Positions 20,233-28,906 of a DNA stretch of 64,000 nucleotides are shown here, one piece after another. The stretch spans positions 434,001 to 498,000 of the forward strand of contig BNCN01000004.1 of the NCBI GenBank assembly GCA_014656495.1, written 5' to 3'. The notes under the pieces were generated by a model, which made no database searches, was not told the origin of the DNA, and saw nothing but the letters and a program-made list of their open reading frames with translations. The stretch comes from Comamonas sp. KCTC 72670 (GTDB lineage: Bacteria > Myxococcota > Myxococcia > Myxococcales > Myxococcaceae). A program made the position numbers and the translations under genes. The number at the start of each line of letters is the position of its first letter. The stretch's first letter is position 1.

Positions 20233-23200
20233 GTGGATTACGCCGAGCTGGTGTGCCGCTCCAACTTCTCGTTCCTTCGCGGGGCCTCGCACCCGGAAGA
20301 GCTGGTGGCCACGGCCGCGCGGCTCGGGTTGGGGGCGCTCGCGCTGACGGACGCGGACGGGCTGTACGGCGCGGTGAAGGCGCACCTGGCGGCCAAGGAG
20401 CACGGCGTCCGGCTCATCCTGGGCGCCGAGCTGACGCTGGAGGACGGCCCTCCGGTGGTGGTGTACGCGGCGGATGGCACCGGGTACTCCAGCCTGTGCG
20501 CCCTGGTGTCGCAGAGCCGGATGACGCACCCCAAGGGGGAGGCGGGGCTGCCGTGGCGGGCGCTGGCGGACCGGTCCGCGGGGCTGCTCGCGCTCCTGCC
20601 CGAGCCCGCGCCCTTCGAGCAGGTCGTCTCCTTGGCGGAGGCCTTCCCGGAGCGCTTCCACGTCGGCGTGTGCCGCACCCTGTCCGCGGGGGACGCGGAG
20701 CGCGAGGCCCGGGCGGAGCGGCTGGCGCGGGAGCTGGGCGTGCCGCTGGTGGCGCACAACGACGTGCACACGCACCACCGCCGGCGGCAGCCCTTGCAGG
20801 ACGTGCTGGTGTCCATCCGCCATGGGACGTCCGTGGACCGGGCGGGGACGCGGCTGTTGCCCAACGCGGAGCGGACGCTGAAGTCGCCTCGCGACATGGC
20901 GCGTCTGTTCGCGGACCGGCCGGAGGCCCTGGCGCGCGCGGCGGAGCTGGCCTCGCGCTGCCACGCCTCACTGGATGAGCTGCACTACCGCTTCCCAGAG
21001 GAGGATCTGCCGGAGGGCCGCACCGCGAACGCGCACCTGCGCGCCTTGACGTACGAAGGGCTCCAGCTCCGCTACCCGGGCGGCGTGCCCGCCGCGGTGG
21101 TGAAGCAGATCGAGCACGAGCTGAAGCTGATCGCCGCGCTGGACTTCGCGGGGTACTTCCTGGCGCTGTGGGACATCGTCCACTTCGCGCGGGGACGGGG
21201 GATTCTCTGCCAGGGGCGGGGGAGCGCGGCGAACTCGGCGGTCTGCTACGCGCTTCAAATCACCGCCATCGACCCGGTGCGCATGGGCCTGCTCTTCGAG
21301 CGCTTCCTCAGCATGGAGCGCAAGGAGCCGCCGGACATCGACGTGGACTTCGAGCACGAGCGCCGCGAGGAGGTGCTCCAGTACGTCTACGCGAAGTACG
21401 GCCGCCAGCGCGCGGGCATGGTGTGTGAGGTCATCTGCTTCCGGGGCCGCCTGGCGCTGCGTGAGACGGGCAAGGCCCTGGGCTTGTCCCTGGACCAGGT
21501 GGACCGGCTGTCGAAGGTGTCCGCGTCCAACGGCTTCGACGTGACGCCGGATGTACTGTGGGAGGCGGGGCTGTCCGCGGAGGACGGCCGCGTCCAGAAG
21601 ACGCTGGCGCTGGCCATGGAGCTGGAGGGCTTCCCCCGGCACCTGTCCATCCACGTGGGCGGCTTCGTGATGACGCGCGAGCCGTTGACGGAGCTGGTGC
21701 CGGTGGAGAACGCGGCGATGCCGGGCCGCACCGTCATCCAGTGGGAGAAGGACGACATCAACGCGGTGGGGCTGCTGAAGGTGGACCTGCTGGCGCTGGG
21801 CATGTTGACGGCGCTGTCCAAGTGCTTCGCGTTGGTCCGCGAGCACCACGGGCGCGAGCTGTCCCTGGCGACGGTGCCCGCCGAGGACCCGAGGGTCTAC
21901 GACATGCTGTGCGAGGCGGACACGGTGGGCGTGTTCCAGATCGAGAGCCGGGCGCAGATGAACATGCTGCCCCGGCTGAGGCCTCGGACGTTCTACGACC
22001 TGGTGGTGGAGATTGCCCTCATCCGCCCGGGGCCCATCGTCGGCAACATGGTGCATCCCTTCCTGCGCCGGAGGCACGGCCAGGAGCAGGTGGTGTACCC
22101 GAGCGAGGCGGTGAAGGAGATCCTCGGCAAGACGCTGGGCGTGCCGCTCTTCCAGGAGCAGGCGATGAAGCTGGCCATGGTGGCCGCGGGCTTCACCGCG
22201 GGCGAGGCGGACGGCCTGCGGCGGGTGCTGAGCCACAAGCGCGCCGAGTCCATGCTGCTGCAATACCGGGGACGCTTCGTGGAGGGCTGCACGTCGCGGG
22301 GCTACACGCGCAAGCAGGCGGAGGAGTGGTTCGACAACTTCCGGGGCTTCGCGCACTACGGCTTCCCGGAGAGCCACTCGGCGAGCTTCGCGTTGATTGC
22401 GTATGCGTCCAGTTGGCTGAAGTGCCATTACCCGGCGGCCTTCACGGCGGCGCTGTTGAACTCGCAGCCCATGGGCTTCTACGCGCCGCACACGCTGGTG
22501 GCGGACGCGCAGCGGCACGGCGTGGAGGTGCGGCCGGTGGACGTGCGGCACTCGGGCTGGGATTGCACCTTGGAGGAGGGGGGCCGGGCGCTGCGGCTGG
22601 GGTTGCGGATGGTGAAGGGGCTCGGCGCTACCGCCGGGCAGCGGGTGGCGGCTTCGAAGGGCGAGGGCTATCGCGACGTGGGGGACCTGGCGAGGCGGAC
22701 GCGGGTGCCTCGGCACGAGCTGACGCGGCTGGCCTTGGCGGGCGCCCTGGCGTCGCTGTGTGGCTCCCGGCGGCAGGCCTTGTGGGAACTCCAGGCGCTG
22801 GGGCCGCTGGACGCGGATGATTTGTTCTTTGGGATGGCCATGGATGGCACGGCGGTGGAGCTGCCCTCCATGGATGTGCTGGAGCGGGTCTGCGCGGACT
22901 ACGACACGGTGGGTCTGTCATTGGAGAAGCACCCGCTGGAGTTGCTGCGCCCGTCGCTGAAGAAGCTGGGCGCGGTGACGGCGGAGGGCCTGAAGAAGGT
23001 GGCCCATGGCCGGAAGGTGTCGGTGGGCGGCATGCTCATCTGCCGCCAGCGGCCTCCCACGGCCAAGGGCATCTGCTTCATCTCGCTGGAGGACGAAACG
23101 GGCATCGCCAACCTGGTGGTGCCTCCGGATGTGTACGAACGGTGCCGCAAGGACATCCATGGCGCCCTCTTCCTGGTGGGAGAGGGCGTACTGGAGCGCT

Positions 23201-23316
23201 CGGGCAAGGTGACGAACGTGAAGTCCTTCCGTGTGGCGTCACTGCCCGGGCGGGAGGCTACGGAGCCTCAGGTTCAGCGGCCGCGCGGGTATGAACAAAA
23301 AGCGTCTCCGCCTTGA
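20233..23316 (+). CDS. dnaE2: error-prone DNA polymerase III alpha subunit DnaE2
   Basis: 1027 aa. N-terminal PHP domain (ELVCRSNFSFLRGASHPEEL; the His pair of DnaE1 is absent as is usual in DnaE2), palm with catalytic Asp368, Asp370 and Asp372 in PDIDVDF, fingers (IRPGPIVGNMVHPFLRRR), HhH region and a C-terminal OB domain (GKGICFISLEDETG style at about 950). DnaE2 carries out mutagenic translesion synthesis with ImuA and ImuB. Start: an ATG at 20206 lies inside the LexA-like operator, and family proteins begin near DYAELxCxSNFS, so GTG 20233 is preferred; no strong ribosome-binding site precedes it. The last ~25 codons overlap the 3' end of the convergent nuclease gene and change to lower GC, so the true tail may have been altered by the insertion. 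Confidence 0.92.
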   Translation: MDYAELVCRSNFSFLRGASHPEELVATAARLGLGALALTDADGLYGAVKAHLAAKEHGVRLILGAELTLEDGPPVVVYAADGTGYSSLCALVSQSRMTHPKGEAGLPWRALADRSAGLLALLPEPAPFEQVVSLAEAFPERFHVGVCRTLSAGDAEREARAERLARELGVPLVAHNDVHTHHRRRQPLQDVLVSIRHGTSVDRAGTRLLPNAERTLKSPRDMARLFADRPEALARAAELASRCHASLDELHYRFPEEDLPEGRTANAHLRALTYEGLQLRYPGGVPAAVVKQIEHELKLIAALDFAGYFLALWDIVHFARGRGILCQGRGSAANSAVCYALQITAIDPVRMGLLFERFLSMERKEPPDIDVDFEHERREEVLQYVYAKYGRQRAGMVCEVICFRGRLALRETGKALGLSLDQVDRLSKVSASNGFDVTPDVLWEAGLSAEDGRVQKTLALAMELEGFPRHLSIHVGGFVMTREPLTELVPVENAAMPGRTVIQWEKDDINAVGLLKVDLLALGMLTALSKCFALVREHHGRELSLATVPAEDPRVYDMLCEADTVGVFQIESRAQMNMLPRLRPRTFYDLVVEIALIRPGPIVGNMVHPFLRRRHGQEQVVYPSEAVKEILGKTLGVPLFQEQAMKLAMVAAGFTAGEADGLRRVLSHKRAESMLLQYRGRFVEGCTSRGYTRKQAEEWFDNFRGFAHYGFPESHSASFALIAYASSWLKCHYPAAFTAALLNSQPMGFYAPHTLVADAQRHGVEVRPVDVRHSGWDCTLEEGGRALRLGLRMVKGLGATAGQRVAASKGEGYRDVGDLARRTRVPRHELTRLALAGALASLCGSRRQALWELQALGPLDADDLFFGMAMDGTAVELPSMDVLERVCADYDTVGLSLEKHPLELLRPSLKKLGAVTAEGLKKVAHGRKVSVGGMLICRQRPPTAKGICFISLEDETGIANLVVPPDVYERCRKDIHGALFLVGEGVLERSGKVTNVKSFRVASLPGREATEPQVQRPRGYEQKASPP
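23242..23271. repeat. left imperfect repeat bounding the helicase-nuclease module
   Basis: The 30 bases inside the 3' end of dnaE2 resemble 26234-26258 in the same orientation: shared blocks CCCGGG, GGAGG, TACG, AG and CTCAG with a few mismatches and gaps. The nuclease stop codon lies within it. Confidence 0.35.
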
Positions 23317-24640
23317 TTTGCCCGGGTTGTGAGAGCCAGTCGTAGAGCGCATGGGCATCCATTGTCTGCCGCAGCAAACGCACGAAGGCTTCCGCCAGGT
23401 CGTGGGTCTCCACCACGCCAAGACGGGCGCAGGACTGGAGTTGCTCCGGGACATTGGGGTCAATTCCGGGCTGGCAGAGCGTTACGCAGAACAGGTCTTG
23501 GTGGCCGAACTGCTCGGAGCTGCTGAGGACTACTCGGGCGGAGTTCAGGTCGACGAGGTTGCTGCCTTGCTTGGTCTTGCATTCGACGATGATGCTGGGC
23601 CGCCCGTCGAAATGCAGGATGTAGTCGAAGGCCCCTGGCTTCCGTCCTGTGTCGAAGAGGTCGTACGTTATCTCCGCACGCGCCAGAAGGGCTTCGAATG
23701 CACTTTCGAAATCCTTTTCCCGGCTGTTATAGAAATTCTCGATGAGGGGCTTGTCTTCATCCTTCAGGCGAGCGAGTTGCTGGGTCAGCCGTCGCCGTCT
23801 GACGGTGTCATGCCACGCGTTCGCTAGTTTCTGAAGTTCGCTAGCCTTCTCGTGGGCGTTGCTGGATCCTAGTGCCTTCAATGTATCGACTAGCTGGGGC
23901 CAGTTGCTCTTGCGCCGAAGACTCTCGAATGCTCCGAGCCCGACTTTGTGTAGCTCGATGGCTTCCCCCCTGGAAATGGCGCGCTCCCCCGATTCAGCTC
24001 TCAGCTCCATCATCCAGAGCGCGGCGGTGGGGAGGCCGACGGCCAACCTCCATTGGAGCAGCCTGATGGGACTGAGGAGGAGACGCAGGTCGGTGAGTTC
24101 TTGAGGGGACAGTAACCTGAAGGGCTGGGGACGCTCTTCCGTGGACAGGCTCTGTTTACTCGCGGCCGCGAGGATGTTGGCGAGTCCCGAAAGAACCCAT
24201 GTCAGCTCGCGGCAGAGCCCCATGATCGACCCAGCTCTAACGCCGGGAAATTGATCCTCGAGAAGACTGACAGGGACTCCATCGAGCCAGTCCATGAGCA
24301 GGCTGGAGGAGTTTGCGGCCGAGCGATACGCCTGCCATGTCGGCTCGGCGAGATTCTTCGCGTAGGCCTCAACGAGATCGTTTTGTGTGGTCTCGTCGAA
24401 TCCGTAAGGAATGAATCGAGTCCGCTGGATGCTCGAAAACTCAGGAGAGGTCAGGCAGGCATTGATGAGGCAGTAGTCTAGGCGGTTGATGTCTCCGGAA
24501 GACTGTTCTCCGTTTGGAACCATTGCGCGGAGCGCGGAGCCTTTGTCAGCCAGGTACTGGAGGAGATAGTGGGCTGTTTCCGGCAAGAGTCCGCTGAATG
24601 CCACCTGCCGCCCAGTTTCGGTTGCATGTAGTTTTTTCAC
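23258..24640 (-). CDS. PD-(D/E)XK nuclease fused to Ski2-type helicase C-terminal helices
   Basis: 460 aa. Residues ~1-280 look like the C-terminal helical part of Ski2/Hel308 helicases: RLDYCLINACLTSPEF, then LLMDWLDGVPVSLLEDQFPG (the usual xxLLxDWIxExxxxEIxxxYxxxPGD), and an HhH-like RLAVGLPTAALWMMEL..GEAIELHKVGLGAFE. A charged helical linker follows (280-320). Residues ~325-430 form a restriction-endonuclease-like core: Asp339 in GAFDYILHF and E353-C-K355 in IIVECKTKQ, the D...ExK active site. So it should cut DNA (or RNA) guided by its helicase partner. Start GTG 24640 overlaps the helicase stop by 4 bases (GTGA). The coding GC is clearly lower than in neighbours (53% in one sampled line versus 67% in dnaE2), suggesting transfer. 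I know no named system with exactly this split. Confidence 0.75.
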   Translation of the reverse strand: MKKLHATETGRQVAFSGLLPETAHYLLQYLADKGSALRAMVPNGEQSSGDINRLDYCLINACLTSPEFSSIQRTRFIPYGFDETTQNDLVEAYAKNLAEPTWQAYRSAANSSSLLMDWLDGVPVSLLEDQFPGVRAGSIMGLCRELTWVLSGLANILAAASKQSLSTEERPQPFRLLSPQELTDLRLLLSPIRLLQWRLAVGLPTAALWMMELRAESGERAISRGEAIELHKVGLGAFESLRRKSNWPQLVDTLKALGSSNAHEKASELQKLANAWHDTVRRRRLTQQLARLKDEDKPLIENFYNSREKDFESAFEALLARAEITYDLFDTGRKPGAFDYILHFDGRPSIIVECKTKQGSNLVDLNSARVVLSSSEQFGHQDLFCVTLCQPGIDPNVPEQLQSCARLGVVETHDLAEAFVRLLRQTMDAHALYDWLSQPGQIKAETLFVHTRAAAEPEAP

Positions 24641-26175
24641 AGGATGAACCCCCAGCCACGGAGTGCTTTGATGGATTGGGCCATGGCCCGTTTCCAATGT
24701 TCGAGTTCGGTCTGATTTGATTTGCGTTCGCGCATGGCGCTGAACGTGCTGGAAAGAAATTCGGCGACATCGGCTTCGTTGAGACAGACGCCGGAGGACA
24801 CCAGTTGGAGTGCAAGCTGGCTGAAGCTAGTTGGGGTAATTCTCGGGGTCAGTAGGGTCGCCCGGTCGGGCTGCAGGTACTGATTTGATGCCTGTGTCTC
24901 GGTAAAGGCGTCGGTTGATGTGAAGATGATGGTGCCGTGGGAATGGGTGAGGCCCATCCGCCCCACGCGACCCGCCATGTTCTGGAATTCACTGGCGGGG
25001 AGGGGGTCGCGAGTCTTGGTTTTCGTATTCCAGCGCTTCCAACTATCGAAGACCGCTGTCTCGAAGGGGAAGTTGACGCCGGCCGCGAGTGTGCTTGTCG
25101 CGAAGACGACGTCGAGCTCTCTTTGGCTGAGCAGTTTCTCGACGAGCTCTCGTTCTTCGTCCATTAACTCCGCGTTGTGGAATGCGAAGCGGTGGGGGAT
25201 GAACTGAGAGAGGTTCCGGGCCGCGGCCGTGGGCTCTCGCAGATCTGGGTGTAAGTGATGTGCGTTGTCGATTTTTAATTTGAGGGACTGAGCATATGCG
25301 TGGACCGCCTCGTCGACACGCTTGCGGGTCATGCAGAAGACGACAATAGGAAGGGCAGATGGGGTCTTTTTGAGGTCGAGGATTATTTTATCGGTGCTCA
25401 GTGCGCCGGGAGGCGTTTTCTCCTCGATTCCAATTTCGGGTTTGTCCGTTCGAAATGTGCGGATCCGGCTTGGGGTATGGCATTCGTAGTGGAGATGCTT
25501 TTCCCTTTGGCCGACGTGGACGAGCGTGGCGCCGAGCCACTCGCTGAGGTCTTTTGCATCTCGCTTGTCGATGACGGCGGAGAGGCCGATGAATTGCCCC
25601 CAGCGCGCATTGCGCAGCATCGTCAGGAGAACTTCGATGCTTCGCCCCCGGTGTTCGTCGCCGATGATCTGGATTTCATCGCAGATGATGATGTGACGAG
25701 AGGTATCGGAGGGCGATCCGCTTCCCGAGAGCATTGCGAGGTACTTCTCGTAGGTCGCGACCAGTACGGGGGCATTCAGGGGATCGGTGGGAACGGCGCC
25801 AGCGCCATCTTCGATGGTGTCGCCATTGGCGAGGACGATGCTGTGCTTGTCGCCGAGGAAGTGGCGCTCACAGAGCAACGCTTGAAGCTCTTCGAACTTC
25901 TGGCGAGCCAGTGCTCGATGGGTGACCAAGTAGACTGCGTTCCTGGGCGGGGCATTGAAGAGCCAGGTGATCAAGGCCCATACGCCGATAAGCGTCTTGC
26001 CCGTGGAGGTTGGTGCGACCACGAGCATCGACGCGCCGCGTGCGGCGCCTTGGGCGAGGGCTTCGTATTGGACATCGGTCAGGGAAGGGGTTTCCGACTC
26101 GATGCGGTGCAGCAGCTTGGGGTCATTGAGGATTTGCTCTGGCAACCCATGATGCAGGGGTAGGGTGAATTTCAC
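24637..26175 (-). CDS. Ski2-like superfamily 2 helicase (RecA1-RecA2 only)
   Basis: 512 aa from GTG 26175. All SF2 motifs are visible: Q-like LTDVQYEALAQG, motif I APTSTGKT, Ia THRALARQKF, Ib TYEKY, II CDEIQ, III SAV, IV VVFCMTRKRVDEAV, V STLAAGVNFP, VI FQNMAGRVGRMG. The ATPase core ends shortly after motif VI; the winged-helix and ratchet regions expected of the family sit instead in the next gene, so the two proteins probably make one helicase-nuclease complex. Start: GTG 26175 has GGAGG 5 bases upstream; ATG 26232 has GGAGGT touching it, too close, and overlaps a palindrome, but would add 19 residues. Low GC like its partner. DNA or RNA as substrate is open. Confidence 0.8.
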   Translation of the reverse strand: MKFTLPLHHGLPEQILNDPKLLHRIESETPSLTDVQYEALAQGAARGASMLVVAPTSTGKTLIGVWALITWLFNAPPRNAVYLVTHRALARQKFEELQALLCERHFLGDKHSIVLANGDTIEDGAGAVPTDPLNAPVLVATYEKYLAMLSGSGSPSDTSRHIIICDEIQIIGDEHRGRSIEVLLTMLRNARWGQFIGLSAVIDKRDAKDLSEWLGATLVHVGQREKHLHYECHTPSRIRTFRTDKPEIGIEEKTPPGALSTDKIILDLKKTPSALPIVVFCMTRKRVDEAVHAYAQSLKLKIDNAHHLHPDLREPTAAARNLSQFIPHRFAFHNAELMDEERELVEKLLSQRELDVVFATSTLAAGVNFPFETAVFDSWKRWNTKTKTRDPLPASEFQNMAGRVGRMGLTHSHGTIIFTSTDAFTETQASNQYLQPDRATLLTPRITPTSFSQLALQLVSSGVCLNEADVAEFLSSTFSAMRERKSNQTELEHWKRAMAQSIKALRGWGFIL

Positions 26176-26231
26176 ATATCCCTCCTCGAAGGTGATGGGG
26201 GAAATGTGCGCCGGATGTTGGGCGGCTTCCA

Positions 26232-26247
26232 TACCTCCCGGGAGGTA
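26232..26247. promoter_or_regulatory. 16-base perfect palindrome upstream of the helicase gene
   Basis: TACCTCCCGGGAGGTA is fully self-complementary and lies 57 bases before the preferred helicase start, overlapping the alternative ATG. It may be an operator for the module or part of its right-hand boundary. Confidence 0.4.
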
Positions 26248-26258
26248 CGCAGGCTCAG
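26234..26258. repeat. right imperfect repeat bounding the helicase-nuclease module
   Basis: 25 bases resembling 23242-23271 in direct orientation (CTCCCGGGAGG-TACGCAGGCTCAG against the dnaE2 end). GC returns to the genomic level just beyond it. Confidence 0.35.
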
Positions 26259-26306
26259 TGCAGGTTGCTCTGTGTGCTCATCGGATTCAGTTACGATGGC
26301 CAAGCC

Positions 26307-27095
26307 ATGACCGTGGACAGCCAGGCCCGCGCGGAGCCCGTGACCGGATGGAGCGATGGGGTGCTGCCCTACGCGCCCCTGTCGACGCTCAAGCCCCTCT
26401 CTGATGACGTGTGGTGGGTGGACGGGCCCGTGGCGAGGATGCGCGTGGGGCCGCTGTCGCTGCCGTTTCCCACGCGCATGGCCATTGTCCGCTTGCGCTC
26501 CGGGGGCTTGTGGCTCTGGTCGCCCACGGCGCCGACGCCCGCGTTGTTCGCGGAGGTGGATGCGCTCGGCCCGGTCGAGCATCTCGTCTCACCGAACCGG
26601 TTCCACTACGCGAGCATCCCCGCGTGGAAGGCGCGCTATCCACACGCGACGGCCTGGGCCTCCCCGGGCGTCCGTGAGCGTGCTCGCTCACAGCGTATCG
26701 ACGTCGTGTTCGACGCGGACCTGGAGGACACGGCGCCCGCGGTTTGGGCGACGGAGCTGGGCCAGCACATCTTCCGCGGCAGCCGCTTCGTGGAGGAGGT
26801 CGCGTTCTTCCACGGTGCGTCCTCGACCTTGCTCCTCGCGGACATGGTCATGGCGCTGGAGCCCGCGCGGCTCCACCCACGCTGGCGATGGCTGCTCACG
26901 CTGGGCGGAACGATGTGGCCCGGGCAGACGCCGCGCGAGGTCCAGGTGACGTCCTGGGGACGGACCGAACAGGCGCGGGCCAGCTACCAGCGGCTGCGGG
27001 AGTGGCAGCCACGCCGGGTGTTGCTCGGGCACGGGCGCTGCTACCTCGAGGACGGCGCGGCCCAGCTCGAACGCGCGTTCGCCTGGCTGCGCTGA
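26307..27095 (+). CDS. DUF4336-like protein (metallo-hydrolase-like fold)
   Basis: 262 aa, cytoplasmic, no signal peptide. LKPLSDDVWWVDGPV at the start, PTRMAIVRLRSGGLWLWSP, then VEHLVSPNRFHYASIPAWKARYPHATAWASPG and FFHGASSTLLLADM match the pattern of DUF4336 proteins, which have a metallo-beta-lactamase-like outline with the canonical HxHxDH replaced. No known reaction. Start ATG 26307 chosen over one 14 codons upstream that lies in the low-GC boundary region. It sits next to the acquired module but has normal high GC, so it belongs to the old flank; convergent with a GNAT gene 7 bases away. Confidence 0.65.
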   Translation: MTVDSQARAEPVTGWSDGVLPYAPLSTLKPLSDDVWWVDGPVARMRVGPLSLPFPTRMAIVRLRSGGLWLWSPTAPTPALFAEVDALGPVEHLVSPNRFHYASIPAWKARYPHATAWASPGVRERARSQRIDVVFDADLEDTAPAVWATELGQHIFRGSRFVEEVAFFHGASSTLLLADMVMALEPARLHPRWRWLLTLGGTMWPGQTPREVQVTSWGRTEQARASYQRLREWQPRRVLLGHGRCYLEDGAAQLERAFAWLR

Positions 27096-27102
27096 CAGCG
27101 CG

Positions 27103-28152
27103 TCAACGCAGGTGCATGAAGACGCGAGGCGAAGCGGGCAGCTCCACGTCGGGCGAGGAGAGCAGGCACGTCACCCGGGCGCCCCCCGGGAAAGGCAGCC
27201 ACCCCGAGCGCAGCATCAACGGCGCTGGCACACAGGGGCTGTGCAGCATCGCGGCGCAATCCGCGCCCTGCGCCACCATGTCCTGCATCGCGACCCAGAG
27301 CAGCCGGCGTTGCTCCGACCGGGGGAGCCCTTGCTGGAAGGCCATCAGGTCCACCAGCCCCGTCGTCAGCAGCCCCCGCGCCGTCATCTGGAGCGTGTAG
27401 TAGTTGACCAGGCCTTGGATGACGCCGTCCCGCTCCAGGACGAAGGTCCGCGGCACCTGGCGGTACTGGAGCTGGTGCGCCAGGCGCTCCGGGGTGTAGG
27501 CGTAGCCCAGGTTCACCGGGCTCATCATCTTCTGGAGCAGCGCCATGCACTGGGGCAGGTCCTTCGGCTGATAGGCCCGGATGCCCTCGGTGCGCGCCTC
27601 CTCGAAGCGCCGCCGTTGGAAGGGCTTGGTGAGCGTGAGGAACGCGCGCTCGGTGGGGCTCAGCGACCAGCGGATCGCCTTGTCGTTGTCGAAGGTGTAC
27701 AGCCAGAGGGAGAGGCCGTTGAGGTAACGCGCGTGGCTCCGCCGACCCCAGAAGGCTCGCCCCTGGGTTCCATCGGACACGCAGCCGAGGGTGAGCGCCG
27801 CGCCGCGCTCGCGGTGGCGGGACAGCATCTCGTCCGACATCTTGACGGCAATGCCCTGGCCCCGGCTCTCCGGCGCCACGGTGGCCCAGCTGCCGTAGGT
27901 GCCATCCACCTGCCGCTGCCCGAGTTGAATCTTCGCGGGCTCCGCGAAGAAGACCCCCACCAGCTTGTTCTTCGAGTACGCCCCGAGCAGGTAGTCCCGG
28001 TCCGCCAGGGGATTGCTGAAGAGCAGCCAGTCGAAGAAGCGCTCATCCCAGATCGTCAGCCCCATCTTCGCGCCGTACGTCCGTTGCCAGACGCCGTTGA
28101 GGAACTGGGAGGCTTCTTTCGCGTCGCCGTCGAAGGCGCGGATCTCAACCAT
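27103..28152 (-). CDS. GNAT-family N-acetyltransferase, two-domain
   Basis: 349 aa. First half: GNAT fold with the acetyl-CoA loop in WATVAPESRGQGIAVKMSDEML (R/Q-x-x-G-x-G/A). Second half (about 190-330): a second GNAT-like domain around RAYQPKDLPQCMALL and GLVNYYTLQM, without a clear acetyl-CoA loop, as in tandem GNAT proteins. Substrate unknown. Its ATG overlaps the stop of the upstream GNAT gene by 8 bases (ATGGTTGA), so both are made together. Start ATG 28152. Confidence 0.75.
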   Translation of the reverse strand: MVEIRAFDGDAKEASQFLNGVWQRTYGAKMGLTIWDERFFDWLLFSNPLADRDYLLGAYSKNKLVGVFFAEPAKIQLGQRQVDGTYGSWATVAPESRGQGIAVKMSDEMLSRHRERGAALTLGCVSDGTQGRAFWGRRSHARYLNGLSLWLYTFDNDKAIRWSLSPTERAFLTLTKPFQRRRFEEARTEGIRAYQPKDLPQCMALLQKMMSPVNLGYAYTPERLAHQLQYRQVPRTFVLERDGVIQGLVNYYTLQMTARGLLTTGLVDLMAFQQGLPRSEQRRLLWVAMQDMVAQGADCAAMLHSPCVPAPLMLRSGWLPFPGGARVTCLLSSPDVELPASPRVFMHLR

Positions 28153-28906
28153 GACGGACCTCGGGCGCGGGGCTGGACAACTGCGCCGAGGCGGGAACGG
28201 AGAGGCTGGGGGGCGCACCCTCCGCGGCGGGCGCCGACGGATGCGGGCCGAACAGGTGCGTGTAGAGCGCGCGCGTGGTGGGAATCAGCGCGTTCCAATC
28301 CGGGAGGTGGACCCGCTCCGGCCCGACGAGCACCTTGGCGTAGAGGGCCTCGTAGACGCGCTTCACCGTGCCCGGCGCGATGGCGTCCACGTCGAACGCG
28401 GGCACCAGGCCCACCAGCTTGAAGCCGCGGTGCTCCGCGTTGCGCTGCGCCCGGGCCAGCTTCAGCGTGGAGTAGTAGAGCACCACCTCCGCGCCGATGC
28501 TGCGGCCCACCTGCTCCAGCAGCGAGATGCCGAGCTGCCCCAGGCCCAGGCCGCGTTGCGACGGCTCCACCGCGCCCATCGTGGCCGACAGTTGGAGCCC
28601 CCGGACGTTCCGCTCGAGCGTCATCAGCCCGATGATGTCCCGCGTGGCCAGGTCCCGGCAGATGAAGGCATACACGGGCCGGTCCGGCGACTCGCCCTGG
28701 AGGTACACGTCCTTGTCGTAGAAGGCGGGCTCCAGGTGGCGGCTCTCCGTCCCGACCCGGATGTCCGGGTACCAGGTGCTCAGGAGCATCGTGACTCGGA
28801 GCACGTCCTCCCGTGAGAGCTGCTCGACGGAGCATCCTTCTGGCGATTTGAGTTGCCCAAACATCTCGTCCAGACTTCGCCATTGCATCGTATGCATGGA
28901 ACGCAT
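28145..28906 (-). CDS. GNAT-family N-acetyltransferase
   Basis: 253 aa. SRHLEPAFYDKDVYL..PVYAFICRDLATRDIIGLMTLERN..GAVEPSQRGLGLGQLGISLLEQVGR carries the acetyl-CoA-binding Q-R-G-L-G-x-G motif. The C-terminal ~50 residues are Ala/Pro-rich and probably disordered. Lower GC at the first codons. Start is uncertain between ATG 28906, 28897 and 28888; none has a strong ribosome-binding site. First gene of the coupled GNAT pair. Confidence 0.72.
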   Translation of the reverse strand: MRSMHTMQWRSLDEMFGQLKSPEGCSVEQLSREDVLRVTMLLSTWYPDIRVGTESRHLEPAFYDKDVYLQGESPDRPVYAFICRDLATRDIIGLMTLERNVRGLQLSATMGAVEPSQRGLGLGQLGISLLEQVGRSIGAEVVLYYSTLKLARAQRNAEHRGFKLVGLVPAFDVDAIAPGTVKRVYEALYAKVLVGPERVHLPDWNALIPTTRALYTHLFGPHPSAPAAEGAPPSLSVPASAQLSSPAPEVRHG

